Shown here: positions 56,058 to 64,000 of the stretch, piece after piece
Layout of the letters: each line of letters opens with the position of its first letter
How positions within the stretch are numbered: position 1 is the first letter of the stretch
DNA from: Achromobacter deleyi
GTDB taxonomy: Bacteria > Pseudomonadota > Gammaproteobacteria > Burkholderiales > Burkholderiaceae_B
Assembly (NCBI RefSeq): GCF_902859705.1
Contig: NZ_CADIJO010000020.1
Location: 37,756 to 101,755 of the forward strand
Length of the DNA stretch: 64,000 nucleotides
Direction of reading: 5' to 3'
Translations under genes and position numbers: made by a program
Notes under the pieces: model-generated
The model's input: only the letters and a program-made list of their open reading frames with translations
What the model was told of the DNA's origin: nothing
Databases searched by the model: none

Positions 56058-56402
56058 CTAGGCGTTGCCCGCGGCCTGCATGGGCCCCGACCAGGGTTCA
56101 GCGTCGAGCTGAAAGCGCAGCTCCTGGTATTCGCCATCGACCGACACAGACCGCAGCAGGCCCGCACCCAACGCCTGGCCCAACGCACGGCGGCAGAGGG
56201 TTTCGGGATCGTCGGGCAGCGACTGGAATACGCCATCGGGAATGCGCAAGCGCAGCAGTGCCTGGGGATCGCCCCGTTCGGCCGGTCGGCCGATATGGAT
56301 GTGGGCCGGATAGCCATGCGGGCACCAGATGCCCACGTGATACTTGCCTTCGGTGCCGGTATCGGCCACGTAGCCGGGATGATCGTATTTTGCTGTGCCC
56401 AT
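56058..56402 (-). CDS. Hypothetical protein
   Basis: A 114-residue protein from ATG 56402 (MGTAKYDHPGYVADTG), with a strong AGGAGG site. It contains a glycine/His segment (KYHVGIWCPHGYPAHIHIG) and ends ELRFQLDAEPWSGPMQ. No family recognised. The open frame continues upstream through the tRNA and terminator and is not used. Confidence 0.7.
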   Translation of the reverse strand: MGTAKYDHPGYVADTGTEGKYHVGIWCPHGYPAHIHIGRPAERGDPQALLRLRIPDGVFQSLPDDPETLCRRALGQALGAGLLRSVSVDGEYQELRFQLDAEPWSGPMQAAGNA

Positions 56403-56533
56403 GGACCCTCCTCGTGTGCGGCGAACTAGCGCGCGTGACCCATGGTAGCGCAGCGTCCGCCGGCTGTGCGGCCGCCAGACCCCGGGAAACTCCGGACTGG
56501 AACGATGACTTGATGCAGGGCAAGGCGGGGACG

Positions 56534-56565
56534 AAAAAAAACCGCGACCTGTGTCGCGGTTTTTT
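56534..56565 (-). terminator. Terminator of tRNA-fMet
   Basis: Minus-strand hairpin accgcgac / gtcgcggt with a T-run, about 60 bases downstream of the tRNA 3' end. Confidence 0.88.
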
Positions 56566-56626
56566 CGTGGCGCCCTGGGCAGGCGGGAAAAGCATGCTGC
56601 CGATGGGGCCAGGGACTGCTTGAAAC

Positions 56627-56703
<77 letters not shown>

Positions 56704-56723
56704 TCTGATGTGTGAATCATACA

Positions 56724-57104
56724 TCATTTTGAAATCTTGTGCAGCGCACCCAGGCCATTTTGCCGATTATTTTTGCTGACGGCCCGAAAAACACCCCGGG
56801 CAATGGCCCAGAAACGCTGCGCGGGGCTGGGAACATCCAGGCAGATCGCCTGCGTCCGGCACAGCGCCGTCAACACCAGCGGACCGCCTTCCGGCAAAGG
56901 GTAGCTTTCGCCCGCGTTCAAGCGGACCGGCGGCGGCAAATGCCGGCCAGGCGGCACTTCCGAGCGATAAGGCGGCTCGACGACCAGCAGGCTGCCGCTG
57001 ACGCAGACGACGGTCGCGCCCCCACGCAGGTGCACCTGCCGGCTGGCGCCGGACAGGATTTCAAGACGTTGGGCGGGCAATTCGGGGGCGGGAAAAAGGG
57101 CCAT
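56724..57104 (-). CDS. DUF2917 domain protein
   Basis: A 126-residue protein with the start ATG 57104, GGAG spaced by six bases (an earlier ATG at 57110 touches the RBS). Residues about 15-85 fit a small beta-barrel (LRGGATVVCVSGSLLVVEPP), matching DUF2917; the tail is basic. Function unknown. Just downstream of tRNA-fMet on the genome but transcribed toward it. Confidence 0.72.
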   Translation of the reverse strand: MALFPAPELPAQRLEILSGASRQVHLRGGATVVCVSGSLLVVEPPYRSEVPPGRHLPPPVRLNAGESYPLPEGGPLVLTALCRTQAICLDVPSPAQRFWAIARGVFRAVSKNNRQNGLGALHKISK

Positions 57105-57273
57105 GGTCATCTCCAATCTGACCCCTGTAGCCTACGAGTCCCCTGCTTTGCGCAACAGCCACACAATCCGGCTTTCTGTACCGATGCAGACTCTCGATTT
57201 TGCCGCTGTTCTGGTGTACTTTGCGTGAATCTGTGCCTACCCTCACACCAACCTAGGGGAGCATGATCGGCGG

Positions 57274-58713
57274 ATGGAACCGCAACCGCTCTATCTACGC
57301 CTGGCCAACCACTACCGGCGCGCCATCCAGACGGGGGTCCTGGCCCCGGCGCAGCGCATGCCGTCGGTGCGCACGCTGGTGCGTACCCATCATGTCAGCC
57401 TGTCCACCGCCCTGCAGGCCTGCCGCCTGCTCGAAGACGACGGCCTGATCGAGGCCCGCCCCCGTTCCGGCTACTTCGTGCTCAAGCCGCGCCGCAGCAG
57501 CATCCCCCCCGTGAACGAACCGGACATCCGCCAGTCCCTGGGCGCCGCGCAGTACGTCGGCATCCATGACCGCGTGTCGGACTTCGTGGCCAAGTGCGAG
57601 GCCCATCCGGTCAGTGCCAATTTCGCGCTGGCCGCGGCGCTGCCGGACGCCTACCCGATGGAAGACCTGAAACAGGCCATGATCCGCACGTTGCGGCAAT
57701 CGCCCCAGGTGCTGGTCAGCCCGGTGCCCCCGCAAGGCCATCCGGACCTGCGCACCGTGCTGGCACGCCGCGCGCTGGCCAATGGCATCAATGCCACGCC
57801 CGACGACGTCATCGTCACGCACGGCTGCATCGAGGCCCTGAACCTGGCGCTGCGTGCCGTGGCCCGCCCGGGCGACACCATCGCGGTCGAGTCACCCACC
57901 TACTTCGGTCTGTTGCAGATCCTGGAAAGCCTGGGCATGCGCGCGCTGGAGATTCCCACCAGTCCGCAGCACGGACTGTCGATCGAGGCGTTGGACCTGG
58001 CCTTCCAGACGCACGGCAACATCCGCGCGGTGGTGGTCGTGCCGAACTTCCAGAACCCGCTGGGCTGCGTCATGCCCGATGCCGAAAAGGCCCGCCTGGT
58101 GGCGTTGTGCGAGCGCCAGCAGGTGCCGCTGATCGAAGACGACACCTATGGCGCGCTGACCGACGACGACACGCCCCTGGCCGCCGCCAAATCCTGGGAC
58201 CCGACCGGCAACGTCATCTACTGCTCGTCGATGCACAAGACGCTGGCGCCCGGCATGCGGCTGGGCTGGCTGCTGGGCGGCCGCTGGAAGGCCCGTATCG
58301 CCATGCTGAAGTTCGCGCAAAGCCGGCCCAATGAGCCGCTGGCGCAGATCGCGGTGGCCGACTACCTGGGCTCGCGCGCGTACGACCGGCACCTGGCGCG
58401 ATTGCGCCGGCAACTGAAGACCCAGCGCGACCAGACCGCCGAAATCATCGCGGCGCACTTCCCGCGCGGCACGCGCCTGAGCGTGCCCAAGGGCGGCATG
58501 CTGCTGTGGGTGGAAATGCCCGAAGGCCGTTCGGGGCTGGACGTATTCGAAGCCGCGCTCAAGCAAGGCATCCGCGTGGCGCCGGGCGCGATGTTTTCCA
58601 ACAGCACCCGCTACAACCACTTCCTGCGCATCAGTTGCGGACAGCGGCACACGCCGGACATCGCGCAGGCGCTGGGCACCCTGGCGCGCATCGTCGGTGA
58701 GCGCCCCGCATGA
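57274..58713 (+). CDS. MocR-type PLP-dependent regulator (GntR HTH plus aminotransferase)
   Basis: A 479-residue chimera. Residues 1-75 are a GntR winged helix (LEDDGLIEARPRSGYFVLKP). The remainder is a fold-type I aminotransferase with GCIEALNLALRA, FQNPLGCVMPD, and the PLP lysine in SSMHKTLAPGMRLGW. These proteins activate PLP-dependent metabolism genes or GABA, taurine and lipid genes. The stop overlaps the DedA start by four bases (ATGA), so they are coupled. Target genes unknown. Confidence 0.92.
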   Translation: MEPQPLYLRLANHYRRAIQTGVLAPAQRMPSVRTLVRTHHVSLSTALQACRLLEDDGLIEARPRSGYFVLKPRRSSIPPVNEPDIRQSLGAAQYVGIHDRVSDFVAKCEAHPVSANFALAAALPDAYPMEDLKQAMIRTLRQSPQVLVSPVPPQGHPDLRTVLARRALANGINATPDDVIVTHGCIEALNLALRAVARPGDTIAVESPTYFGLLQILESLGMRALEIPTSPQHGLSIEALDLAFQTHGNIRAVVVVPNFQNPLGCVMPDAEKARLVALCERQQVPLIEDDTYGALTDDDTPLAAAKSWDPTGNVIYCSSMHKTLAPGMRLGWLLGGRWKARIAMLKFAQSRPNEPLAQIAVADYLGSRAYDRHLARLRRQLKTQRDQTAEIIAAHFPRGTRLSVPKGGMLLWVEMPEGRSGLDVFEAALKQGIRVAPGAMFSNSTRYNHFLRISCGQRHTPDIAQALGTLARIVGERPA

Positions 58714-59282
58714 ATCCGCACCTGCACCAGTTCATCGTCGACTACGGCCTGTGGGCGGTCTTTGGCGGCACCCTGCTCGAAGGCGAAAGCGTGGTGGTGC
58801 TGGCGGGCTTCCTGTCGCACCAACGCCTGCTGCATCTGCCCTACGTCATGCTGTGCGCGTTCGCCGGCTCGTTCCTGGCCGACCAGGCGCTGTTCTACCT
58901 GGGACGGCGCTACCGGGACCATCGCTACGTGGCTCGGATCCGCGCGCAGCCGGCATTTGGCAAGGCGCTGGCCGCCATCGACCGCTATCCGCACGGCTTC
59001 ATCCTGGCACTGCGCTTTCTGTATGGCCTGCGCACGGTAGGGCCGGTTGCGCTGGGCGTGTCGCGCGTGTCGCCACTGCGTTTTCTGGTGCTCAATGCCA
59101 TTGCCGCCGCGATCTGGGCGGTGTGCTTCAGCCTGGTGGGTTATGTGTTCGGCGAGACCATCGAGTCGATGCTGGGCCGTTTGCACGGCGTGGAGACCAA
59201 GCTGGCGGTGGCCGCCGCCATCGGCATTGCGGTCTGGCTGGCCTATCGCCTGTATGCGCGGCGGCGGCGCAAGCAGGGTTGA
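58710..59282 (+). CDS. DedA family membrane protein
   Basis: A 190-residue DedA/SNARE-associated protein, with motif GGTLLEGESVVVLAGFLS and the conserved RFLYGLRTVGPVALG. Such proteins act in lipid scrambling, proton-motive-force maintenance and antibiotic tolerance. Translation-coupled to the MocR gene, which suggests co-regulation. Confidence 0.9.
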   Translation: MNPHLHQFIVDYGLWAVFGGTLLEGESVVVLAGFLSHQRLLHLPYVMLCAFAGSFLADQALFYLGRRYRDHRYVARIRAQPAFGKALAAIDRYPHGFILALRFLYGLRTVGPVALGVSRVSPLRFLVLNAIAAAIWAVCFSLVGYVFGETIESMLGRLHGVETKLAVAAAIGIAVWLAYRLYARRRRKQG

Positions 59283-59341
59283 AAGACGTACTGGCCCGCT
59301 GCGTGGTCAAGCCAGGCGTCGGCCGCCCCTGACCCGCCGTG

Positions 59342-59614
59342 TCAGAACACCAGCTTGCCGCTGGCGAGCATGACGTGGCGGCGCCGCGCCTTGCGGTACA
59401 GGGGGCCGATGAACGGCAGCAAGGCCAGCCGTCGCAGGATGGGATGGCGCTGGTCGAAGTCGTGCCACGCCTTGAAACCATGGCCCAGGCGTTCCCAGCT
59501 TTCACGCGCCTCGGGAGAAAGTTTGCCGGGGTCGAACGCCGCCAGCTTTGCCGCTTCCGAAACCCGCGCCGCCAGGGGCTTGTTCCGGTATTCCAATGGA
59601 TACTGATTCCGCAT
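59342..59614 (-). CDS. Hypothetical protein
   Basis: A 90-residue basic protein from ATG 59614 (MRNQYPLEYRNKPLAARV), ending RRRHVMLASGKLVF. No family recognised. A weak start site and an upstream in-frame extension that carries other sequence make it less certain. Confidence 0.5.
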   Translation of the reverse strand: MRNQYPLEYRNKPLAARVSEAAKLAAFDPGKLSPEARESWERLGHGFKAWHDFDQRHPILRRLALLPFIGPLYRKARRRHVMLASGKLVF

Positions 59615-59749
59615 GGGGCCGCATATTACCCGGCTTGGCGGGTGCGTGCCGGCCTCGCACGCACGGCGGTTACAGAGCCATTTGGCGCGGCCTTTGATCG
59701 CCTTTTGCAAGCCCTTGTAATCAAAGGAAAAAGGCTGTCTATGCCCGCA

Positions 59750-59787
59750 CTATCCCAAGGCTTGTCCACAGAAGTTGTGGGTAACTT
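59750..59787. repeat. DnaA-box-like paired element, copy 2
   Basis: Same 21-base left part (ctatcccaaggcttgtccac plus a), same 5-base spacer length, and same right part tgtgggtaactt as at 56013-56050, about 3.7 kb apart. Flanking bases show weaker likeness (caagcc near each). Confidence 0.75.
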
Positions 59788-59811
59788 TGCCGGCGGCAGC
59801 CGGCCGAAGGC

Positions 59812-60057
59812 CTACTTGAGGGCGGCGATGACCTGGTCGCGCACGCTTTCGAAGCCGGCCACGTACTGCGGATTTTCCGAGCGGGCCAGGAGGCTGGAGT
59901 AGTTCTGTTCGAGCTGGGCCTCGATGGCCTCGCGCAGGCCGGGCGAGCCCTTGGCCAGATGCAGCATCGTCAGCAGCGCCGAGTTGAGCGCATCGATGCG
60001 GCCGCCCTGGTGCGAGATGGTGTGCACGATGACCGCGATTTGTTCCTGGGTGTCCAT
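59812..60057 (-). CDS. Hypothetical protein
   Basis: An 81-residue helical protein from ATG 60057 with an excellent AGGAGG. Sequence MDTQEQIAVIVHTISHQGGR then ALNSALLTMLHLAKG; no family recognised. An upstream extension of the frame is rejected on ribosome-site grounds. Confidence 0.7.
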   Translation of the reverse strand: MDTQEQIAVIVHTISHQGGRIDALNSALLTMLHLAKGSPGLREAIEAQLEQNYSSLLARSENPQYVAGFESVRDQVIAALK

Positions 60058-60190
60058 GGGTAAGCCTCCTGGCAATGATGTCGGCGCAAATCCTAGCATG
60101 GGTGCGCGCGGCCGCTGGGCAAGCCCCGCCGCCCGCGCTAGCATGAAGCGTAGCGCGGCGCCGACGGCGCGGCGCAACCGGAGCGTGCCC

Positions 60191-60796
60191 ATGAAGACGA
60201 TCCAGAACTATCTGCCCCCGGATGCCGCGTCCCTGCGGCGCCTGCAGGAACGGTTGGGCTACAGCGACGCGCAGATGACCGAACTGGCCGGACTGGACGA
60301 TGCCACGCCCTGGTCCAGCTATGTCGGCGGTCCGCAGCCACGCACCCTGGGCCGGCAGCGGCTGATCGCCATGGCCGCCCGGCTGGCGCTGGATGAGGCG
60401 GCTTGGCAGCGCGTGCTGGCCGCCATGCGCGATGCGGGTGCGCGTTTCGACTACGGCGCGCCCGCCGCCGCGCCGACGCCGCCGGCCCCCGCTCCCAGCC
60501 CCGAGGAAGAAAGCAAGTTCGGCATGCGCCTGGTGAGCGACCACGGCGCCTTCCACGAAATGGAGCAACTGCGTGAATTCGCGCACTTTGCCAACGAATT
60601 CGGCGTCAGCGAGCTGGTGCGCGCCGCCCGCTACGACAGCGGCGCCGACCTGTGCCGCTTCACGCTCGATGCGGCGCAGGCGCAAGACCCGGCGCGCCGC
60701 GACCGCGTCTTCGATGCCGCCTTCAAGACCATCACGCGCTTCGAGTTCGACGGCCGCGTCTACCAAGGCGGCATACCGCCCGAGTCCGACGGTTGA
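60191..60796 (+). CDS. Hypothetical protein with HTH-like N-terminus
   Basis: A 201-residue protein. Residues about 10-55 read like a phage-repressor-type helix-turn-helix (LRRLQERLGYSDAQMTELAG). A Pro/Ala linker is at about 95-115, and residues 115-201 form an uncharacterised domain. Could be a transcription factor or an adaptor. Divergent from the 81-residue gene. Confidence 0.65.
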   Translation: MKTIQNYLPPDAASLRRLQERLGYSDAQMTELAGLDDATPWSSYVGGPQPRTLGRQRLIAMAARLALDEAAWQRVLAAMRDAGARFDYGAPAAAPTPPAPAPSPEEESKFGMRLVSDHGAFHEMEQLREFAHFANEFGVSELVRAARYDSGADLCRFTLDAAQAQDPARRDRVFDAAFKTITRFEFDGRVYQGGIPPESDG

Positions 60797-60875
60797 CGAT
60801 GCGCTGGACCGCCAGAACGGCAGGCCCGCGCGCGCGCATTGACTTGCGCCGCGTCGCCCTTGTATGGTCGGGCGC

Positions 60876-61334
60876 ATGAACGAACGCCTGGACACCATCG
60901 ACCGCCAACTGCTCAGCCTGCTGCAGGCCAACGCCCGCGAACCCGCCGCCATCCTGGCGCGCAAGCTGGGGCTGGCCCGCACCACCGTGGTGGCGCGCAT
61001 CGCCCGCCTGGAACGCGAGAGCATCGTGGCCGGCTATGGCGTGCGCCTGGGACGCCTGCTGGAAGAAGCCGCGGTGCGCGCCTATTGCTTCATCAGCGTG
61101 TTGCCCAAGACGCCGGCGGCGGTGATCCGCGAGCTGGAAAAAATGCCCGAAGTCGAAGAGGTCTCGTCGGTCAGCGGACCGTACGACTACCTGATCTTCC
61201 TGCGCTGCGAGACCCACGAACAGCTGGACGCGCTGCTGGACCGCATCGGCCTGATCGACGGCGTGAAGCAGACCCAGACGTCCATTGTGCTCAGCCGCAA
61301 GGTCGACCGCCGCAGCGCGGTTGGCGCGCCCTGA
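60876..61334 (+). CDS. Lrp/AsnC family transcriptional regulator
   Basis: A 152-residue regulator from ATG 60876 (MNERLDTIDRQLLSLLQANA; an ATG 12 bases upstream is also possible). HTH LARKLGLARTTVVARIARLE and a RAM ligand domain (VEEVSSVSGPYDYLIFLRCE). Such regulators sense amino acids. Target unknown. Confidence 0.92.
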   Translation: MNERLDTIDRQLLSLLQANAREPAAILARKLGLARTTVVARIARLERESIVAGYGVRLGRLLEEAAVRAYCFISVLPKTPAAVIRELEKMPEVEEVSSVSGPYDYLIFLRCETHEQLDALLDRIGLIDGVKQTQTSIVLSRKVDRRSAVGAP

Positions 61335-61432
61335 CCCCGCCCGGCCCCATCCGGCGCCCTCCCCCCTGCCCGCCGGGACGGCGGGGGCGGCATAATGTTG
61401 TAATGTGGTCTATCGCCAATTACGGATCTCCC

Positions 61433-61741
61433 ATGCTTGCACGCCTTGCCTTCACCTCTGCCCTGATCGCCCTGCTGGCCGCCTGTTCCAGCATGAGCGA
61501 CGTGACGTCCACCGGCAAGAACAGCTACAGCGTCACGTACAGTTCGGGCACGCAGCTGCTGACCTGGGTCGAGATCAAGAACCAGGCGCTGCAACGCGCC
61601 GACCAGTACTGCCAGTCCATCGGCCGCAAGCTGCAAAAGCCCGCCGTCACGTCCAACCACGCGACGGGCCTGGGCTCCAAGCGCGCCACGGTCAATTTCG
61701 AATGCGGCGCGATCGATCCGCCCAAGACCGACAAGCAATAA
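61433..61741 (+). CDS. Putative lipoprotein
   Basis: A 102-residue lipoprotein: MLARLAFTSALIALLAACSS (lipobox LAAC). The mature part is polar (SSGTQLLTWVEIKNQALQRA, DQYCQSIGRKLQ, VNFECGAIDPP) with two cysteines that may pair. No family recognised. It lies 13 bases before pdxA. An ATG at 61403 would add ten residues. Confidence 0.72.
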   Translation: MLARLAFTSALIALLAACSSMSDVTSTGKNSYSVTYSSGTQLLTWVEIKNQALQRADQYCQSIGRKLQKPAVTSNHATGLGSKRATVNFECGAIDPPKTDKQ

Positions 61742-61754
61742 GCCAGGAACCATC

Positions 61755-62735
61755 GTGAAGACTCCGCCGCCCGTGGGAATCACCATGGGGGATGCCGCCG
61801 GCATCGGCCCCGAAATCGTCGTCAAGGCCTGTGCCCAGGGTTTGAATGCACCCTGTGTGGTGTACGGCGATGCAGGCGCGCTGCGGCGCGCCGCCGCGCT
61901 GCTGGGCGCGCGTCTGGACATCGTCGAGATCGCCCATGCGGGCCTGGCGACGGGCGACGCCGGCCGGATCGAAGTCATTGCCTGCGGCCCCGCCCTGCCG
62001 CCCGACCTGCCCTATGGCCAGGTCAACGCGGCGGCCGGACGCGCCGCCTACGATTACGTCTGCGCCGCCATCGACGACGCCCAGGCCGGCCGCATCCGCG
62101 CCATCGTAACGGCGCCGCTGAACAAGAAGTCCATGCACGAAGGCGGCATCGACTACCCCGGGCACACCGAGATCCTGGCCGAACGCTCGGCCACGCAGGA
62201 CTTCGCCATGATGCTCGCCAACGATGAGCTGCGCGTGCTGCTGGTGACCATCCACGTGGCGCTGGCCGACGTCATCGCGCGCATCACGCCGCAGGCGGAA
62301 CTGACCGCCATGCGCCTGGCCGATCGCGCCTGCCGCCAGATGGGCATTGCGCAGCCGCGCGTGGCAGTGGCCGGCCTGAACCCGCACGCCGGCGAAGGCG
62401 GCAAGTTCGGCCGCGAAGACCTGGACATCATCGAACCGGCCATCCGCCTGGCGCGCAACGAAGGCATCGACGCCAGCGGCCCCTGGCCCGGCGACACAGT
62501 CTTCATGCGCGCGCGCCGCGGTGAATTCGACATCGTGGTGGCCCAGTACCACGACCAGGGCCTGATCCCGGTCAAGTACCTGGGACTGGACCACGGCGTC
62601 AACGTCACGGTGGGCCTGCCGTTCGTGCGCACCAGCGTCGACCACGGCACCGCCTTCGACATCGCCGGCAAAGGCGTCGCGGACCAGGCCTCGCTGGTGG
62701 CGGCCTTCGACCTGGCTCTGGCCATGACGCCCTGA
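61755..62735 (+). CDS. pdxA: 4-hydroxythreonine-4-phosphate dehydrogenase
   Basis: Step in the DXP-dependent pathway to pyridoxal-5-phosphate. It has 326 residues with a GTG start (61755). Metal-binding histidines lie in HEGGIDYPGHTEIL, and ALADVIARITPQ, GLNPHAGEGGKFG and QYHDQGLIPVKYLG are typical. A close PdxA2-type paralogue acting on other hydroxy acids is possible, but length and motifs fit PdxA. Confidence 0.92.
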   Translation: MKTPPPVGITMGDAAGIGPEIVVKACAQGLNAPCVVYGDAGALRRAAALLGARLDIVEIAHAGLATGDAGRIEVIACGPALPPDLPYGQVNAAAGRAAYDYVCAAIDDAQAGRIRAIVTAPLNKKSMHEGGIDYPGHTEILAERSATQDFAMMLANDELRVLLVTIHVALADVIARITPQAELTAMRLADRACRQMGIAQPRVAVAGLNPHAGEGGKFGREDLDIIEPAIRLARNEGIDASGPWPGDTVFMRARRGEFDIVVAQYHDQGLIPVKYLGLDHGVNVTVGLPFVRTSVDHGTAFDIAGKGVADQASLVAAFDLALAMTP

Positions 62736-62879
62736 GCGGCCTGGCCCCACGGCGCCACACGCTCGGCTGACGGACACCGGCGCCCCGCCGCGGGGCGGCC
62801 TGCGGGCCCCGGGTCTACAATACGCCCCGATTCCGGCGCCCGCCGCGCGCCGCCGCTTTCCGTTCTACCACCTACCTCC

Positions 62880-63857
62880 ATGTCACGCCTTGTCCGTCTC
62901 CTGCCCGACCGCTTCACCCTCTACCTGATCTGCACCGTCATCATTGCCAGCATCGTCCCCGCCCACGGCCAGGGCGTGGTGGTGTTCGGCTGGATCACCA
63001 ACATCGCGGTCGGCCTGCTGTTCTTCCTGCATGGCGCGCGCCTGTCGCGCGAGGCCATCATCGCCGGCCTGACTCACTGGAAGCTGCACCTGACCATCTT
63101 CTCGGCCACCTTCCTGATGTTCCCGCTGCTGGGCCTGGCGCTCAAGCCCGTGCTGGAACCGCTGGTGACGCCCGAGCTCTACCTGGGCATCCTGTTCCTG
63201 TGCTGCCTGCCCGCCACGGTGCAGTCGGCCATCGCCTTCACTTCGATGGCGCGCGGCAACGTGCCCGCGGCCGTCTGCAGCGCCTCGGCCTCCAGCCTGC
63301 TGGGCATTTTCCTGACGCCGTTGCTGGTGGGCACGGTGGTGGCCAATGCCGGCAGCGCGCCGATCTCGTTCGATGCCGTCGGCAAGATCATGCTGCAACT
63401 GCTGCTGCCCTTCGTACTGGGCCAGTTCGCCCGCCGCTGGATCGGCGCCTGGGTGCACAAGCGCAAGGCGATGCTGAAATTCGTGGACCAGGGTTCGATC
63501 CTGCTGGTGGTCTACACCGCGTTCTCGGAAGCCATCAACGAGGGCCTGTGGAGCTCGACGCCGATCCCCGCCCTCCTGGGCCTGGTGGTCTGCTGCGCCG
63601 TAATCCTGGCGTTGGCGCTGGGCCTGTCGGCGTTGGCGGGCAAGGTGCTGGGCTTCAACGTGGCCGACCGCATCACCCTGCTCTTTTGCGGCTCCAAGAA
63701 AAGCCTGGCCAGCGGCATTCCCATGGCGCAGGTACTGTTCGCCGGCCACGCCGTGGGCGCCATCGTGCTGCCCCTGATGCTGTTCCACCAGATCCAGCTG
63801 ATGGTCTGCGGCGTGCTGGCCGCGCGCTACGGCAAGCGGCCCGAATCGGAAGAGTGA
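62880..63857 (+). CDS. YfeH-type bile-acid:sodium symporter family protein
   Basis: A 325-residue protein of about ten membrane helices, of the SBF-like (PF13593) family, including E. coli YfeH. Starts MSRLVRLLPDRFTLYLICTV; the fold contains CCLPATVQSAIAFTSMARG and FCGSKKSLASGIPMAQVLF, family motifs around the crossover helices. Substrate unknown, and the IS element lies 33 bases downstream of the stop without disrupting it. Confidence 0.87.
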   Translation: MSRLVRLLPDRFTLYLICTVIIASIVPAHGQGVVVFGWITNIAVGLLFFLHGARLSREAIIAGLTHWKLHLTIFSATFLMFPLLGLALKPVLEPLVTPELYLGILFLCCLPATVQSAIAFTSMARGNVPAAVCSASASSLLGIFLTPLLVGTVVANAGSAPISFDAVGKIMLQLLLPFVLGQFARRWIGAWVHKRKAMLKFVDQGSILLVVYTAFSEAINEGLWSSTPIPALLGLVVCCAVILALALGLSALAGKVLGFNVADRITLLFCGSKKSLASGIPMAQVLFAGHAVGAIVLPLMLFHQIQLMVCGVLAARYGKRPESEE

Positions 63858-63890
63858 CTGTCCGGCTGCCCAATGAAAAACCGCGCCCAG

Positions 63891-64000
63891 TGAACTGACC
63901 CCCAGAAGTTGGACGGTCAACTAAAGCCCGAAGGCCTGGGCTCGGTATTGCACCGGGCTCAGGCCTTTCAGCTTGAGCTTGATACGGTCGTGATTGTAGT
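63891..64000. mobile_element. End of an IS3-family insertion sequence (truncated by window)
   Basis: The terminal inverted repeat starts at about 63891 (tgaactgacccccagaagtt), typical of IS3 (IS150-like) elements, and the transposase coding end follows. The element continues beyond the window, so its subgroup, integrity and direct repeats cannot be determined. Confidence 0.85.
63921..64000 (-). CDS. IS3-family transposase (OrfB), C-terminal fragment
   Basis: The last 25 or so codons of the transposase read on the minus strand: YNHDRIKLKLKGLSPVQYRA then QAFGL and stop. This is the standard carboxyl end of IS3-family OrfB (integrase core ends with YNxxRxHxxL-type motif). The rest lies outside. 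Confidence 0.88.
   Translation of the reverse strand, partial: YNHDRIKLKLKGLSPVQYRAQAFGL

Overview
The window is GC-rich chromosomal DNA of a beta-proteobacterium, most likely Alcaligenaceae (Bordetella or Achromobacter type). This is inferred from gene content: fused LivHM permease, hemCDXY, alaC-hom-thrC order, an H-NS protein with an AT-hook-like C-terminus, a globin-coupled diguanylate cyclase resembling Bordetella BpeGReg, and an aspartate carbamoyltransferase with a long N-terminal extension. No rRNA operon, CRISPR array or prophage was seen. One tRNA (initiator fMet) is present. The only mobile DNA is the end of an IS3-family element at the right edge.

Layout. 1-7.5 kb: tldD (cut by the left edge), an AT-richer gap, an H-NS gene, a lipoprotein, then pepN-fbp. 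7.6-11.7 kb: alaC, hom and thrC (alanine/threonine metabolism). 12-14.7 kb: Mth938-like protein, peroxiredoxin and PIN-PhoH protein. 14.7-23.6 kb: an accessory uptake and catabolic locus of unknown substrate. Two divergent arms hold a branched-chain-type ABC transporter, two SDR dehydrogenases, a cupin, an IclR regulator, a Dabb protein and a FAH-family hydrolase. 23.6-30.5 kb: a minus-strand run of two TerC paralogues, a 40-codon micro-ORF, hemC, hemD, hemX, hemY and ppa. 30.7-33.4 kb: sucC-sucD with a DUF2889 gene. 33.5-37.5 kb: one giant Pls/PosA-type non-ribosomal peptide synthetase. 37.7-41.1 kb: metE and divergent metR. 41.3-43.3 kb: recA-recX. 43.6-47.7 kb: a TctDE-like two-component system and an MHS-family transporter. 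47.7-53.5 kb: a candidate small RNA, rdgC, the globin-coupled cyclase, pyrB and small envelope proteins. 53.6-63.9 kb: small unknown genes, a flavoprotein, tRNA-fMet, a MocR regulator with a DedA protein, an Lrp regulator, pdxA and a YfeH-type symporter.

The most notable items are: the stand-alone NRPS with three membrane/left-handed-beta-helix blocks (architecture of homo-poly-amino-acid synthetases such as epsilon-poly-lysine synthetase); the divergent uptake and catabolic locus; the HTH-like extension on PyrB; a candidate intergenic sRNA at about 47.82-47.97 kb; and a duplicated intergenic element made of paired DnaA-box-like sequences around tRNA-fMet. All functional calls come from reading translated motifs by eye; no database search was run.
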